Assembly: GCA_964383325.1 (NCBI GenBank)
Contig: CAYLGY010000116.1
Span: 1-6,482 of the forward strand
DNA from: CAYLGY01 sp964383325
GTDB taxonomy: Bacteria; Pseudomonadota; Alphaproteobacteria; Rhizobiales; Rhizobiaceae
Length of the DNA: 6,482 nucleotides
Direction: 5' to 3'
The number at the start of each line of letters is the position of its first letter. Positions within the stretch are counted from its first letter, which is position 1. Positions 1 through 5,302 of this stretch are shown in pieces. The notes under the pieces are model-generated. The model saw nothing but the letters and a program-made list of their open reading frames with translations, did no database searches and was not told the DNA's origin. The position numbers were made by a program, and so were the translations under genes.

Positions 1-1364
1 TACCAGGCGGGAATCCGGTGGCCCCACCATAATTGGCGGGAAATGCACCAGGGCTGGATGTTCTCCATCCACTCGAAATAGGTCTTCTCCCAGTTCTTCG
101 GCACGAAGACCGTGCGGCCTTCGCGCACGCTGGCGATCGCCGGTTGGGCGAGCGTCTTCGCATCGACATACCATTGGTCGGTCAGATAGGGCTCGATCGG
201 CACGCCGCCGCGGTCGCCATGCGGCACCATGTGCCGGTGCGGCTCGGTCCTTTCGAGCAGCCCCCTCGCCTCCATCATCTCGACGATCCGGGCCCGCGCC
301 TCGAAGCGGTCGAGGCCCTGCAGGGCCGCGATCGTCTGCTCGAGTTCGTCCGTCCGGTCGAGTCCGGCGAGGAAATCCTCATTATCGCGCAAGTCGATGG
401 CCGCGTCGATGGTCAGCACGTTGATGGCCGCGAGGCCCGCCCGCTTGCCGACCTCGAAATCGTTGAAATCATGCGCCGGCGTCATCTTGACCGCTCCGGT
501 CCCCGCCTCCGGGTCCGGATAGGGATCGGCAATGATCGGAATGCGCCGCCCGACAAGGGGAAGAATGGCGTGCTTCCCGACCAGGCTCCGGTATCGCTCG
601 TCGTCCGGGTGCACGGCAATGCCGCTGTCGCCAAGCATGGTCTCGGGCCGCGTCGTCGCCACGACCAGGTAATCGCGCGTCTCGAACCGGGTCGGGCGTC
701 CCTCCTCGTCCCGTTCCACCGGATGCGAATAGGTGACGCCCGGTTCCAGAGGATAGCGGAAATACCACAGGGTCCCGTCGGTCTCGACCTGCTCGACCTC
801 GAGATCGGAAATGGCCGTCTGCAGCTTCGGGTCCCAGTTGACCAGCCGCTTGTCGCGATAGATCAGCCCCTGCTTGTAGAGCGTCACGAACACCTCGATG
901 ACAGCCTCGGAGAGCCCCTCATCCATGGTGAAGCGTTCGCGGCTCCAGTCGCACGAGGCGCCGAGCCGGCGTAGCTGGTGCAGGATGGCGCCGCCGCTCT
1001 CGGCCTTCCATTCCCAGACCTTCTCGATGAAGCGCTCGCGCCCGAGATCGCGCCGGCGGATCTGCTTCGCCATGAGCTGGCGCTCGACCACCATCTGCGT
1101 GGCGATCCCCGCATGGTCCATGCCCGGTTGCCAGAGGACATTCCTGCCGCGCATGCGCTCGAAGCGGATCAGCACGTCCTGCAGTGTATTGTTGAGCGCA
1201 TGCCCCATATGCAGCGAGCCGGTCACATTGGGAGGCGGAATCACGATGCAATAGGGTTCGGCGCCGGGTTTCGCGCCCTGACCGGCGGCAAAGGCGTCCG
1301 CCTCTTCCCACAGCTTCGCAATTCTCGGTTCGACGCTGCCGGCATCATAAGTCTTGTCCAGCAT
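1..1364 (-). CDS. valS: Valyl-tRNA synthetase, N-terminal half (partial at left edge)
   Basis: Class I aminoacyl-tRNA synthetase that charges tRNA-Val with valine in the cytoplasm. I translated 454 complete codons on the minus strand without a stop; the frame runs off the left edge in the run HRIPAW. Visible parts: the PPPNVTG stretch followed by the class I HIGH-type motif HMGH (residues 52-55), the GMDHAGIATQ block (81-90), the NWDPKLQTAISDLEVE block (176-191), and the inserted editing (CP1) domain beginning near TTRPETMLGD (237-246) with MTPAHDFND (294-302). The TDQWYV and ISRQLWWGHRIPAW blocks are also typical of ValRS. Bacterial ValRS is about 880-950 residues, so about half is here; the KMSKS motif and C-terminal coiled coil would lie beyond position 1. 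The start ATG at 1362-1364 gives MLDKTYD, the usual ValRS beginning, and GGAGG lies 11 nt upstream at 1376-1380. Identity is secure and rests on family knowledge of these motifs. Confidence 0.97.
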   Translation of the reverse strand, partial: MLDKTYDAGSVEPRIAKLWEEADAFAAGQGAKPGAEPYCIVIPPPNVTGSLHMGHALNNTLQDVLIRFERMRGRNVLWQPGMDHAGIATQMVVERQLMAKQIRRRDLGRERFIEKVWEWKAESGGAILHQLRRLGASCDWSRERFTMDEGLSEAVIEVFVTLYKQGLIYRDKRLVNWDPKLQTAISDLEVEQVETDGTLWYFRYPLEPGVTYSHPVERDEEGRPTRFETRDYLVVATTRPETMLGDSGIAVHPDDERYRSLVGKHAILPLVGRRIPIIADPYPDPEAGTGAVKMTPAHDFNDFEVGKRAGLAAINVLTIDAAIDLRDNEDFLAGLDRTDELEQTIAALQGLDRFEARARIVEMMEARGLLERTEPHRHMVPHGDRGGVPIEPYLTDQWYVDAKTLAQPAIASVREGRTVFVPKNWEKTYFEWMENIQPWCISRQLWWGHRIPAW

Positions 1365-1375
1365 GGGAATCTCAA

Positions 1376-1380
1376 CCTCC
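1376..1380 (-). promoter_or_regulatory. valS ribosome binding site
   Basis: GGAGG on the minus strand, 11 nt before the valS ATG. The sequence is a strong Shine-Dalgarno match but the spacing is longer than the usual 5-9 nt. No other purine-rich site is closer, and no better in-frame start lies nearby. Confidence 0.6.
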
Positions 1381-1383
1381 ACT

Positions 1384-1420
1384 GCCCGCAATCACCTGGC
1401 CTGGCAGACAATTGCCGGGC
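1384..1420 (-). promoter_or_regulatory. Stem-loop in the valS leader, next to the ribosome binding site
   Basis: The arms GCCCGCAAT (1384-1392) and ATTGCCGGGC (1411-1420) pair over nine base pairs with a single bulged base, around an 18-nt loop. In the valS transcript this stem ends three nucleotides before the GGAGG at 1376-1380. It could modulate access to the start region, but no effector or known motif is recognisable; a chance stem in GC-rich DNA is possible. Confidence 0.4.
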
Positions 1421-1450
1421 GCCGGGTCGCCAGAAAGAGTTCTGACATGG

Positions 1451-1479
1451 CTGTAATCGGATGCAGATTGCCGAGTCAA
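1451..1479 (-). promoter_or_regulatory. Candidate sigma70-type promoter for valS
   Basis: On the minus strand TTGACT (1474-1479, five of six matches to the -35 consensus) is followed after 17 bp by TTACAG (1451-1456), a poor -10 match; TACAGC one base further is about as good. Transcription would begin near 1444 and give a leader of about 80 nt. The -35 and spacing argue for it, the weak -10 against it. Confidence 0.35.
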
Positions 1480-1501
1480 CCGCCGATGCGAGGGCAGATT
1501 C

Positions 1502-1527
1502 GCCGGACCGGCATCGGCCGGACCGGC
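1502..1527. repeat. Two tandem 11-bp palindromes between divergent genes
   Basis: GCCGGACCGGC occurs at 1502-1512 and again, identical, at 1517-1527, a 15-bp period. Each copy is a perfect 5-bp inverted repeat around a central A. They lie between the candidate valS -35 (1474-1479) and the candidate thioesterase -35 (1540-1545), where an operator could sit. The motif is pure GC apart from its centre, so chance cannot be excluded. Confidence 0.45.
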
Positions 1528-1539
1528 TGCGCCTGCCTC

Positions 1540-1568
1540 TTGACGGCGGCGGTTCATGCCGACACTGT
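1540..1568 (+). promoter_or_regulatory. Possible promoter for the thioesterase gene
   Basis: TTGACG (1540-1545) is a good -35 match. A -10 is poor: CACTGT (1563-1568) at 17 bp, or GACACT (1561-1566) at 15 bp. If real, transcription would begin very close to the ATG at 1575, so the mRNA would have almost no leader, which fits the lack of a Shine-Dalgarno sequence there. Confidence 0.25.
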
Positions 1569-1574
1569 GCCGCC

Positions 1575-2039
1575 ATGAATACGCACCTTGCCCAACCGCT
1601 CATGAGCCCCGAGACAGTCGACCGGCTGCTGAACGAGATCTACCCGCAACTGAATGATTCGCGTCCGACCTATCGCGTCACCGGGATTCTTCCCGGCGGC
1701 TGCATCGTGCGACTCGATGCCGACGAGCGCCATCTTCGCCCGGGCGATACGGTTTCGGGACCGACCCTCTTCACGCTCGCCGATATTGGCGGATTCGTAT
1801 GCGTGCTTGCCCATGCCGGCGGCAATCCCCTGTCGGTCACGACCAGCCTCAACATCAATTTCATGCGCAAGGCGCCGGTGGGCGTGGTCGAGGCCCATTG
1901 CCGCATCCTGAAACTGGGCCGCACGCTGATGGTATATGAAGCCGACCTGCTTGCCGGCAGCGACCGGATCCGCGTCGCGCATGCGACCGGGACCTACTCC
2001 CTTCCGCCACGATACGCGCAGGAATCCGCGGTATCCTGA
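1575..2039 (+). CDS. PaaI-family hotdog-fold thioesterase
   Basis: A 154-residue protein of the PaaI/YdiI-type hotdog thioesterase family, which hydrolyses acyl-CoA thioesters in the cytoplasm, usually as a tetramer. The core shows HLRPGDTVSGPTLFTLAD (residues 53-70), where the first long helix begins and D70 is a candidate catalytic acid, then VTTSLNINFMRKAP (88-101), a strand typical of the family, and RVAHATGTYSLP (133-144) as the last strand. Length is normal for the family (about 130-160). The frame is open upstream to an ATG at 1461, but those 38 codons read as arginine-rich low-quality sequence with no family match, so I chose the ATG at 1575; an ATG at 1602 is a second option. None has a clear ribosome binding site. 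The substrate cannot be told from sequence. It precedes rplM-rpsI but is separated by a strong promoter, so it is probably transcribed on its own. Confidence 0.85.
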   Translation: MNTHLAQPLMSPETVDRLLNEIYPQLNDSRPTYRVTGILPGGCIVRLDADERHLRPGDTVSGPTLFTLADIGGFVCVLAHAGGNPLSVTTSLNINFMRKAPVGVVEAHCRILKLGRTLMVYEADLLAGSDRIRVAHATGTYSLPPRYAQESAVS

Positions 2040-2079
2040 TACCTTACTCGTAACTGGCTGGTATTGCTTGGGTTTTTTT
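2030..2079 (+). terminator. Inverted repeats and T7 run after the thioesterase gene (weak terminator candidate)
   Basis: GGTATC (2030-2035) and GATACC (2038-2043) form a perfect palindrome with the TGA stop at its centre. The second arm can instead pair ATACC (2039-2043) with GGTAT (2060-2064). A run of seven T follows at 2073-2079, eight bases after that hairpin. A classical intrinsic terminator has its stem directly before the T run, which is not the case here, so function is uncertain. Confidence 0.35.
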
Positions 2080-2101
2080 GCGAGTGGCGGCGTGATTGCG
2101 A

Positions 2102-2130
2102 TTGACGCGGCGGCGCGACGCCGGTATAAG
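2102..2130 (+). promoter_or_regulatory. Strong sigma70-type promoter of the rplM-rpsI operon
   Basis: TTGACG (2102-2107) and TATAAG (2125-2130) match the -35 and -10 consensus at five of six bases each, with the ideal 17-bp spacer. Transcription would start near 2137, about 95 nt before rplM. A T7 run (2073-2079) lies roughly 60 bp upstream of that start and might add an UP-like or bent-DNA effect. This is the best promoter in the window, as expected for ribosomal protein genes. Confidence 0.75.
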
Positions 2131-2143
2131 CCCGCATCGACGC

Positions 2144-2166
2144 CGGCTGCGCGATGCTGGCAGCCG
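2144..2166 (+). promoter_or_regulatory. Hairpin 1 in the rplM leader
   Basis: CGGCTGC (2144-2150) and GCAGCCG (2160-2166) form a perfect 7-bp GC-rich stem around a 9-nt loop, starting only about seven bases after the predicted transcription start. It could stabilise the 5' end or be part of a ribosomal protein binding site. I do not recognise it as a named leader motif. Confidence 0.5.
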
Positions 2167-2234
2167 CCATGACAAGCAACAAGAAATGCCCCGGCCACTC
2201 CATCGGGGTTCCAACGGATGGATCCGAAACATGA
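2154..2234 (+). CDS. Possible 26-residue upstream ORF coupled to rplM
   Basis: From the ATG at 2154 an open frame of 26 codons runs to a TGA at 2232-2234 that overlaps the rplM ATG at 2231-2233 in an ATGA arrangement; an internal ATG at 2169 would give 21 codons and a product starting MTSNKKCPGHS. It lies in the leader RNA downstream of the promoter. No good ribosome binding site precedes either ATG, and the peptide resembles nothing I know. An ATGA overlap is typical of translational coupling, but an ORF this short arises easily by chance in this genome, so I regard it as a hypothesis only. Confidence 0.2.
   Translation: MLAAAMTSNKKCPGHSIGVPTDGSET
2189..2208 (+). promoter_or_regulatory. Hairpin 2 in the rplM leader
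   Basis: CCCCG (2189-2193) pairs with CGGGG (2204-2208) around a 10-nt loop, and G2188-T2209 can add a wobble pair. The stem ends 22 nt before the rplM start. With hairpin 1 it makes a structured leader; E. coli and Firmicutes rplM operons are known to be controlled by their own L13 or S9-L13 leaders, but homology of this RNA to those is not shown. Confidence 0.4.
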
Positions 2235-2695
2235 AGACCTTCTCGCAGAAACCGGCGGAGGTGACGAAGAAGTGGGTGCTGATCGACGCGACGGATCTCG
2301 TCGTCGGCCGGCTCGCCGCCTTCGTTGCATCGCGCCTTCGCGGCAAGCACAAGCCGACCTTCACGCCGCATGTCGATGATGGCGACAATGTCATCATCAT
2401 CAATGCCGAAAAGGTGGCGCTGAGCGGCAAGAAGCATGACGACAAGAAATATTACTGGCACACCGGCCATCCGGGCGGAATCAAGGAGCGCACGGCGCGC
2501 CAGCTGCTCGAGGGCCGCTTTCCAGAGCGCGTCCTGGAGAAGGCCATCGAGCGCATGATCCCGCGTGGTCCGCTCGGACGCCGCCAGATGAAGAATTTGC
2601 GCGTCTATGCCGGCCCGGATCATCCGCATGAGGCCCAGAGCCCGGAAATCCTGGATGTTGGCGCGCTGAACAGCAAGAACAAGAGGGTCGCATGA
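2231..2695 (+). CDS. rplM: 50S ribosomal protein L13
   Basis: A 154-residue L13, an early-assembling protein of the large ribosomal subunit that binds 23S rRNA. The N-terminal block KPAEVTKKWVLIDATDLVVG (residues 7-26) and the block KKYYWHTGHPGGIKERTA (72-89) are typical of alphaproteobacterial L13. The family signature lies at residues 105-138: MIPRGPLGRRQM, then LRVYAG, then HPHEAQSP. Length fits alphaproteobacteria, about 10 residues longer than E. coli L13. The start at 2231 gives MKTFSQKPAEV, the standard beginning; the frame is open upstream to 2096 but that would begin before the promoter, so it is excluded. The ribosome binding site is weak (GGATGGA just upstream). It is first in the rplM-rpsI operon and overlaps rpsI, which suggests coupled translation. 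Confidence 0.97.
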   Translation: MKTFSQKPAEVTKKWVLIDATDLVVGRLAAFVASRLRGKHKPTFTPHVDDGDNVIIINAEKVALSGKKHDDKKYYWHTGHPGGIKERTARQLLEGRFPERVLEKAIERMIPRGPLGRRQMKNLRVYAGPDHPHEAQSPEILDVGALNSKNKRVA

Positions 2696-3168
2696 TGGCC
2701 GAACTCAGCTCACTCGAAGAACTCGGCACGATCGCGCCACAGACGCCTGCCGAACCCGTGCATGTCCAGAAACTGGATGCGCATGGCCGCGCCTATGCGA
2801 CCGGCAAGCGCAAGGATGCCATTGCCCGCGTGTGGATCAAGCCCGGTTCGGGCCGCATCATCATCAACGACAAGGAGTTCGACAAGTATTTCGGCCGCCC
2901 TGTCCTGCAGATGATCCTGCGCCAGCCCATCGTGGCGGTCAATCGCGACGGCCAGTACGACATCATGGCGACGGTCACCGGCGGCGGCCTTTCCGGGCAG
3001 GCCGGTGCGGTGCGGCATGGCATTTCCAAGGCGCTGACCTATTACGAGCCGGAATTGCGTGGCATCCTCAAGAAGGCCGGTTTCCTGACCCGCGACTCCC
3101 GCGTGGTGGAGCGAAAGAAATACGGCAAGGCGAAGGCCCGCAGATCCTTCCAGTTCTCCAAGCGCTGA
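2695..3168 (+). CDS. rpsI: 30S ribosomal protein S9
   Basis: A 157-residue S9, a small-subunit head protein whose C-terminal tail reaches the P-site tRNA. The S9 core starts at YATGKRKDAIARVW (residues 34-47), the family signature is GGGLSGQAGAVRHG (97-110), and the protein ends in the conserved basic tail KKYGKAKARRSFQFSKR including the terminal SKR. The first 25 or so residues are the extension usual in alphaproteobacteria. Two adjacent ATGs exist, at 2692 and 2695; I chose 2695 because the GAGGG at 2683-2687 then sits seven bases away and the product begins MAELSSL, like rhizobial homologues. The rplM stop overlaps it (TGATG), so the two are probably translationally coupled. An intrinsic terminator follows within 30 bases. 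Confidence 0.97.
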   Translation: MAELSSLEELGTIAPQTPAEPVHVQKLDAHGRAYATGKRKDAIARVWIKPGSGRIIINDKEFDKYFGRPVLQMILRQPIVAVNRDGQYDIMATVTGGGLSGQAGAVRHGISKALTYYEPELRGILKKAGFLTRDSRVVERKKYGKAKARRSFQFSKR

Positions 3169-3194
3169 TTGCTGGAACCAGGCTGGAATTTTCG

Positions 3195-3225
3195 AAAGGC
3201 GGGCCCTGTTCGGGTCCGCTTTTTT
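3195..3225 (+). terminator. Intrinsic terminator of the rplM-rpsI operon
   Basis: GCGGGCCC (3199-3206) pairs with GGGTCCGC (3212-3219) over eight pairs including one G-T wobble, around a TGTTC loop. The stem can extend outward through AAAG (3195-3198) against the T tract. Six T follow directly at 3220-3225. This is a textbook rho-independent terminator 26 bases after the rpsI stop. Confidence 0.9.
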
Positions 3226-3238
3226 CGTTCCGGCAGGC

Positions 3239-3252
3239 CGGCGCGAGCGCCG
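3239..3252. repeat. GC-rich inverted repeat before speB
   Basis: CGGCGC (3239-3244) and GCGCCG (3247-3252) form a perfect inverted repeat with a 2-bp centre, probably folding as a 5-bp stem with a CGAG loop. It lies between the rpsI terminator and the speB ribosome binding site. It has no T run, and its role is unknown. Confidence 0.4.
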
Positions 3253-3277
3253 TTCAAACCTTGCGACAGGGGTTCAG

Positions 3278-4267
3278 ATGCCATCTGCATCGATCGATCA
3301 TGCTTTTGTTCCAGGCGGGCTGACCGGCGCGGCGCAGGATCCGACCTATGCCGGCGCCCTCTCCTTCATGCGCCGCAAATACACGAAGGATCTCGCCGGC
3401 GTGGATGTCGCCATCTGGGGAATCCCTTTCGATGGCGCCGTCTCAAACCGGCCCGGCGCGCGTTTCGGCCCGCAGGCCATTCGCCGCGCCTCGGCCATTT
3501 TCGACAATGATCCGCAATATCCTTTCAGCCTCGACCTGTTCGAAAGGCTGGCGGTGGTCGATCATGGCGACTGCCTGCTCGATTACGGCGATCCGGCCTC
3601 GACACCGGAGCGGATCGAACGGCAGGCCGCCGCCATTCTCGCCTCAGGCGCGTTTCTCCTCTCGCTTGGCGGCGATCATTTCGTCACCCTGCCCTTGCTG
3701 AAGGCGCATGTCGCCCGGCACGGTCCGCTCGCCCTCGTCCAGTTCGACGCCCATCAGGATACCTGGCCGGATGATGGCGGGCGCATCGATCATGGCTCCT
3801 TTGTCGGCCGGGCGGTGCGCGAAGGGCTGATCGATCCCGGCCATTCGATCCAGATCGGCATCCGGACCCAGGCGCCGGAGGATTGCGGCATTTCGATCCT
3901 TTTTGGTCATGAGATCGAGGACATGCGCGCGGGCGAGATCCGCGCGGCGATTCTCGACCGGGTCGGCGACCGGAAGGCGTATGTCACCTTCGATATTGAT
4001 TGCCTCGACCCGGCCTTTGCGCCCGGAACCGGCACGCCGGTAGCAGGTGGGCCTTCCAGCGCGCGCATGCTGGCCGTGCTGGCCGGTCTCGACGGGCTGG
4101 ACCTGGTCGGCGCCGATATCGTTGAAGTAGCGCCGGCCTACGATCATGCCGATATTACTGCAATTGCGGGGGCGAGCGTCGCGATGCACTATCTTGGCCT
4201 GATTGCCCGCAAGCGGGCGGCCGGCCAGGGTGGCCCCGCCCCTGCGCATCACCTCTCGATCGGATAG
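3278..4267 (+). CDS. speB: Agmatinase (agmatine ureohydrolase)
   Basis: A 329-residue manganese enzyme of the arginase/agmatinase/ureohydrolase superfamily. Agmatinase hydrolyses agmatine to putrescine and urea in the cytoplasm. All six expected metal ligands are visible: H134 in GGDH (131-134), D157, H159 and D161 in DAHQD (157-161), and D239 and D241 in DIDCLD (239-244). The stretch DIDCLDPAFAPGTGTPVAGG and the later VEVAPAYDHADITA (282-295) resemble E. coli SpeB closely, which favours agmatinase over guanidinobutyrase or formiminoglutamase, though the substrate is inferred. The third position of DAHxD is Q, where E. coli SpeB has T. The protein is about 20 residues longer than E. coli SpeB, mostly at the C-terminus. 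AGGGG at 3268-3272, five bases before the ATG, supports the start. Only four bases separate its stop from argC, so the two are an operon. Confidence 0.9.
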   Translation: MPSASIDHAFVPGGLTGAAQDPTYAGALSFMRRKYTKDLAGVDVAIWGIPFDGAVSNRPGARFGPQAIRRASAIFDNDPQYPFSLDLFERLAVVDHGDCLLDYGDPASTPERIERQAAAILASGAFLLSLGGDHFVTLPLLKAHVARHGPLALVQFDAHQDTWPDDGGRIDHGSFVGRAVREGLIDPGHSIQIGIRTQAPEDCGISILFGHEIEDMRAGEIRAAILDRVGDRKAYVTFDIDCLDPAFAPGTGTPVAGGPSSARMLAVLAGLDGLDLVGADIVEVAPAYDHADITAIAGASVAMHYLGLIARKRAAGQGGPAPAHHLSIG

Positions 4268-4271
4268 GAAC

Positions 4272-5207
4272 ATGAAACCCAGAATCTTCATCGATGGCGA
4301 GCACGGCACCACCGGATTGCAGATCCGGCAGCGGCTCGCTGGCCGCGACGATCTCGAGCATCTTTCGATCCCGGCAGCGGAACGGCGCAACCCCGATCTG
4401 CGGCGCGAAATGCTGCGCAGTGCGGACATCGCCATTCTCTGCCTGCCGGATGATGGCGCGCGCGAAGCGGTGGAAATGCTGGGCGATACGAACCAGACGC
4501 GGGTGATCGATACGTCGACGGCACATCGCATTCATCCCGACTGGGTCTACGGCTTTGCCGAGATGGATCGCGGCCAGGCAGGGAAGATCGCCGGCGCCCG
4601 CCTCGTCGCCAATCCGGGCTGCTATCCGACGGGTGGCATCGGCCTGATCCGGCCATTGGTCCAGGCGGGCCTCCTGCCGCCGGACTATCCGGTCAGCATC
4701 AATGCCGTGTCCGGCTATACGGGCGGCGGCAAGCAGCTCATCGCGCAGATGGAGAACGCCGATGCGCCCGATCATATTTCGGCGCCGCACTTCCTCTACG
4801 GTCTGACCCTGTCACACAAGCATGTGCCGGAATTGCAGCAGCACGGACTCCTGTCGCGCCGCCCGATCTTCGCGCCGAGCGTCGGCCGTTTCGCGCAGGG
4901 CATGCTGGTGCAATTGCCGCTATTTCTTGCCGACATGAACGGCGCGCCGCAGCTTGGCGACCTGCACGCCGCCCTTGCCGCCCATTATGCCGGGCAGGAA
5001 TGCGTGAAGGTCGTGCCCCTTGAGGAGAGCGCGAAGCTGGCGCGGATCGACCCGACCGAGCTGAATGACACCAATCTCATGAAACTGTTCGTTTTCGGGA
5101 CCGAAGGCCAGGGCCAGGCCAATCTCGTCGCCGTGCTCGACAATCTTGGCAAGGGCGCTTCCGGCGCCGCCGTTCAGAACATGGACCTGATGCTCGGCAT
5201 TGCCTGA
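4272..5207 (+). CDS. argC: N-acetyl-gamma-glutamyl-phosphate reductase, type 2
   Basis: A 311-residue enzyme that reduces N-acetyl-glutamyl-phosphate to the semialdehyde with NADPH, the third step of arginine synthesis, in the cytoplasm. The N-terminus has the dinucleotide-binding loop GEHGTTG (residues 9-15). The catalytic cysteine is C117 in NPGCYPTG (114-121). Further family marks are SGYTGGGK (147-154), HKHVPE (182-187), and GKGASGAAVQNMD (293-304 region) near the end. The length of about 310, and GEHGTTG in place of the longer N-terminus, fit the type 2 subfamily; type 1 enzymes are about 340 residues. The start at 4272 gives MKPRIFIDGEHGTTG; the frame is open to 4203 but that would overlap speB and add non-family residues. 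The AGGA at 4266-4269 overlaps the speB stop and lies close to the ATG. No terminator lies between speB and argC. Confidence 0.95.
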   Translation: MKPRIFIDGEHGTTGLQIRQRLAGRDDLEHLSIPAAERRNPDLRREMLRSADIAILCLPDDGAREAVEMLGDTNQTRVIDTSTAHRIHPDWVYGFAEMDRGQAGKIAGARLVANPGCYPTGGIGLIRPLVQAGLLPPDYPVSINAVSGYTGGGKQLIAQMENADAPDHISAPHFLYGLTLSHKHVPELQQHGLLSRRPIFAPSVGRFAQGMLVQLPLFLADMNGAPQLGDLHAALAAHYAGQECVKVVPLEESAKLARIDPTELNDTNLMKLFVFGTEGQGQANLVAVLDNLGKGASGAAVQNMDLMLGIA

Positions 5208-5243
5208 GCGGCTGACCTCATGTGCCGGAGAATGAGGAGCGCA

Positions 5244-5267
5244 CCCGGAAGCGGAACGGCTTCCGGG
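5244..5267. terminator. Hairpin between convergent argC and the VOC gene
   Basis: CCCGGAAGC (5244-5252) and GCTTCCGGG (5259-5267) form a perfect 9-bp stem around a 6-nt loop, centred between two converging genes. It reads the same on both strands, so it may end or protect both transcripts. Neither side has a T run, so it is not a standard intrinsic terminator. Confidence 0.5.
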
Positions 5268-5302
5268 AGAAAGTCGAAGTTCGATCCGCGTGTCCGGGTC
5301 CG

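Noticed and set aside
33..974. 313-codon plus-strand open frame antisense to valS
   Set aside because: It is the opposite-strand shadow of a clear ValRS sequence in GC-rich DNA; the product is arginine/leucine-rich with no recognisable domain.
1461..1574. N-terminal extension of the thioesterase to the ATG at 1461
   Set aside because: The 38 extra residues are arginine-rich, match nothing in the family, and overlap the candidate promoter and palindromes.
2096..2230. N-terminal extension of rplM to the ATG at 2096
   Set aside because: That start lies upstream of the predicted -10 element, and L13 proteins begin at the equivalent of MKTFSQKPAEV.
1554..2330. 258-codon minus-strand open frame over the thioesterase gene and rplM leader
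   Set aside because: It runs antisense to the thioesterase, the strong promoter and the start of rplM, and resembles no protein family.
3644..4531. 295-codon minus-strand open frame across speB and argC
   Set aside because: It spans the junction of two well-supported genes on the other strand and has a composition typical of antisense translation; no domain is visible.
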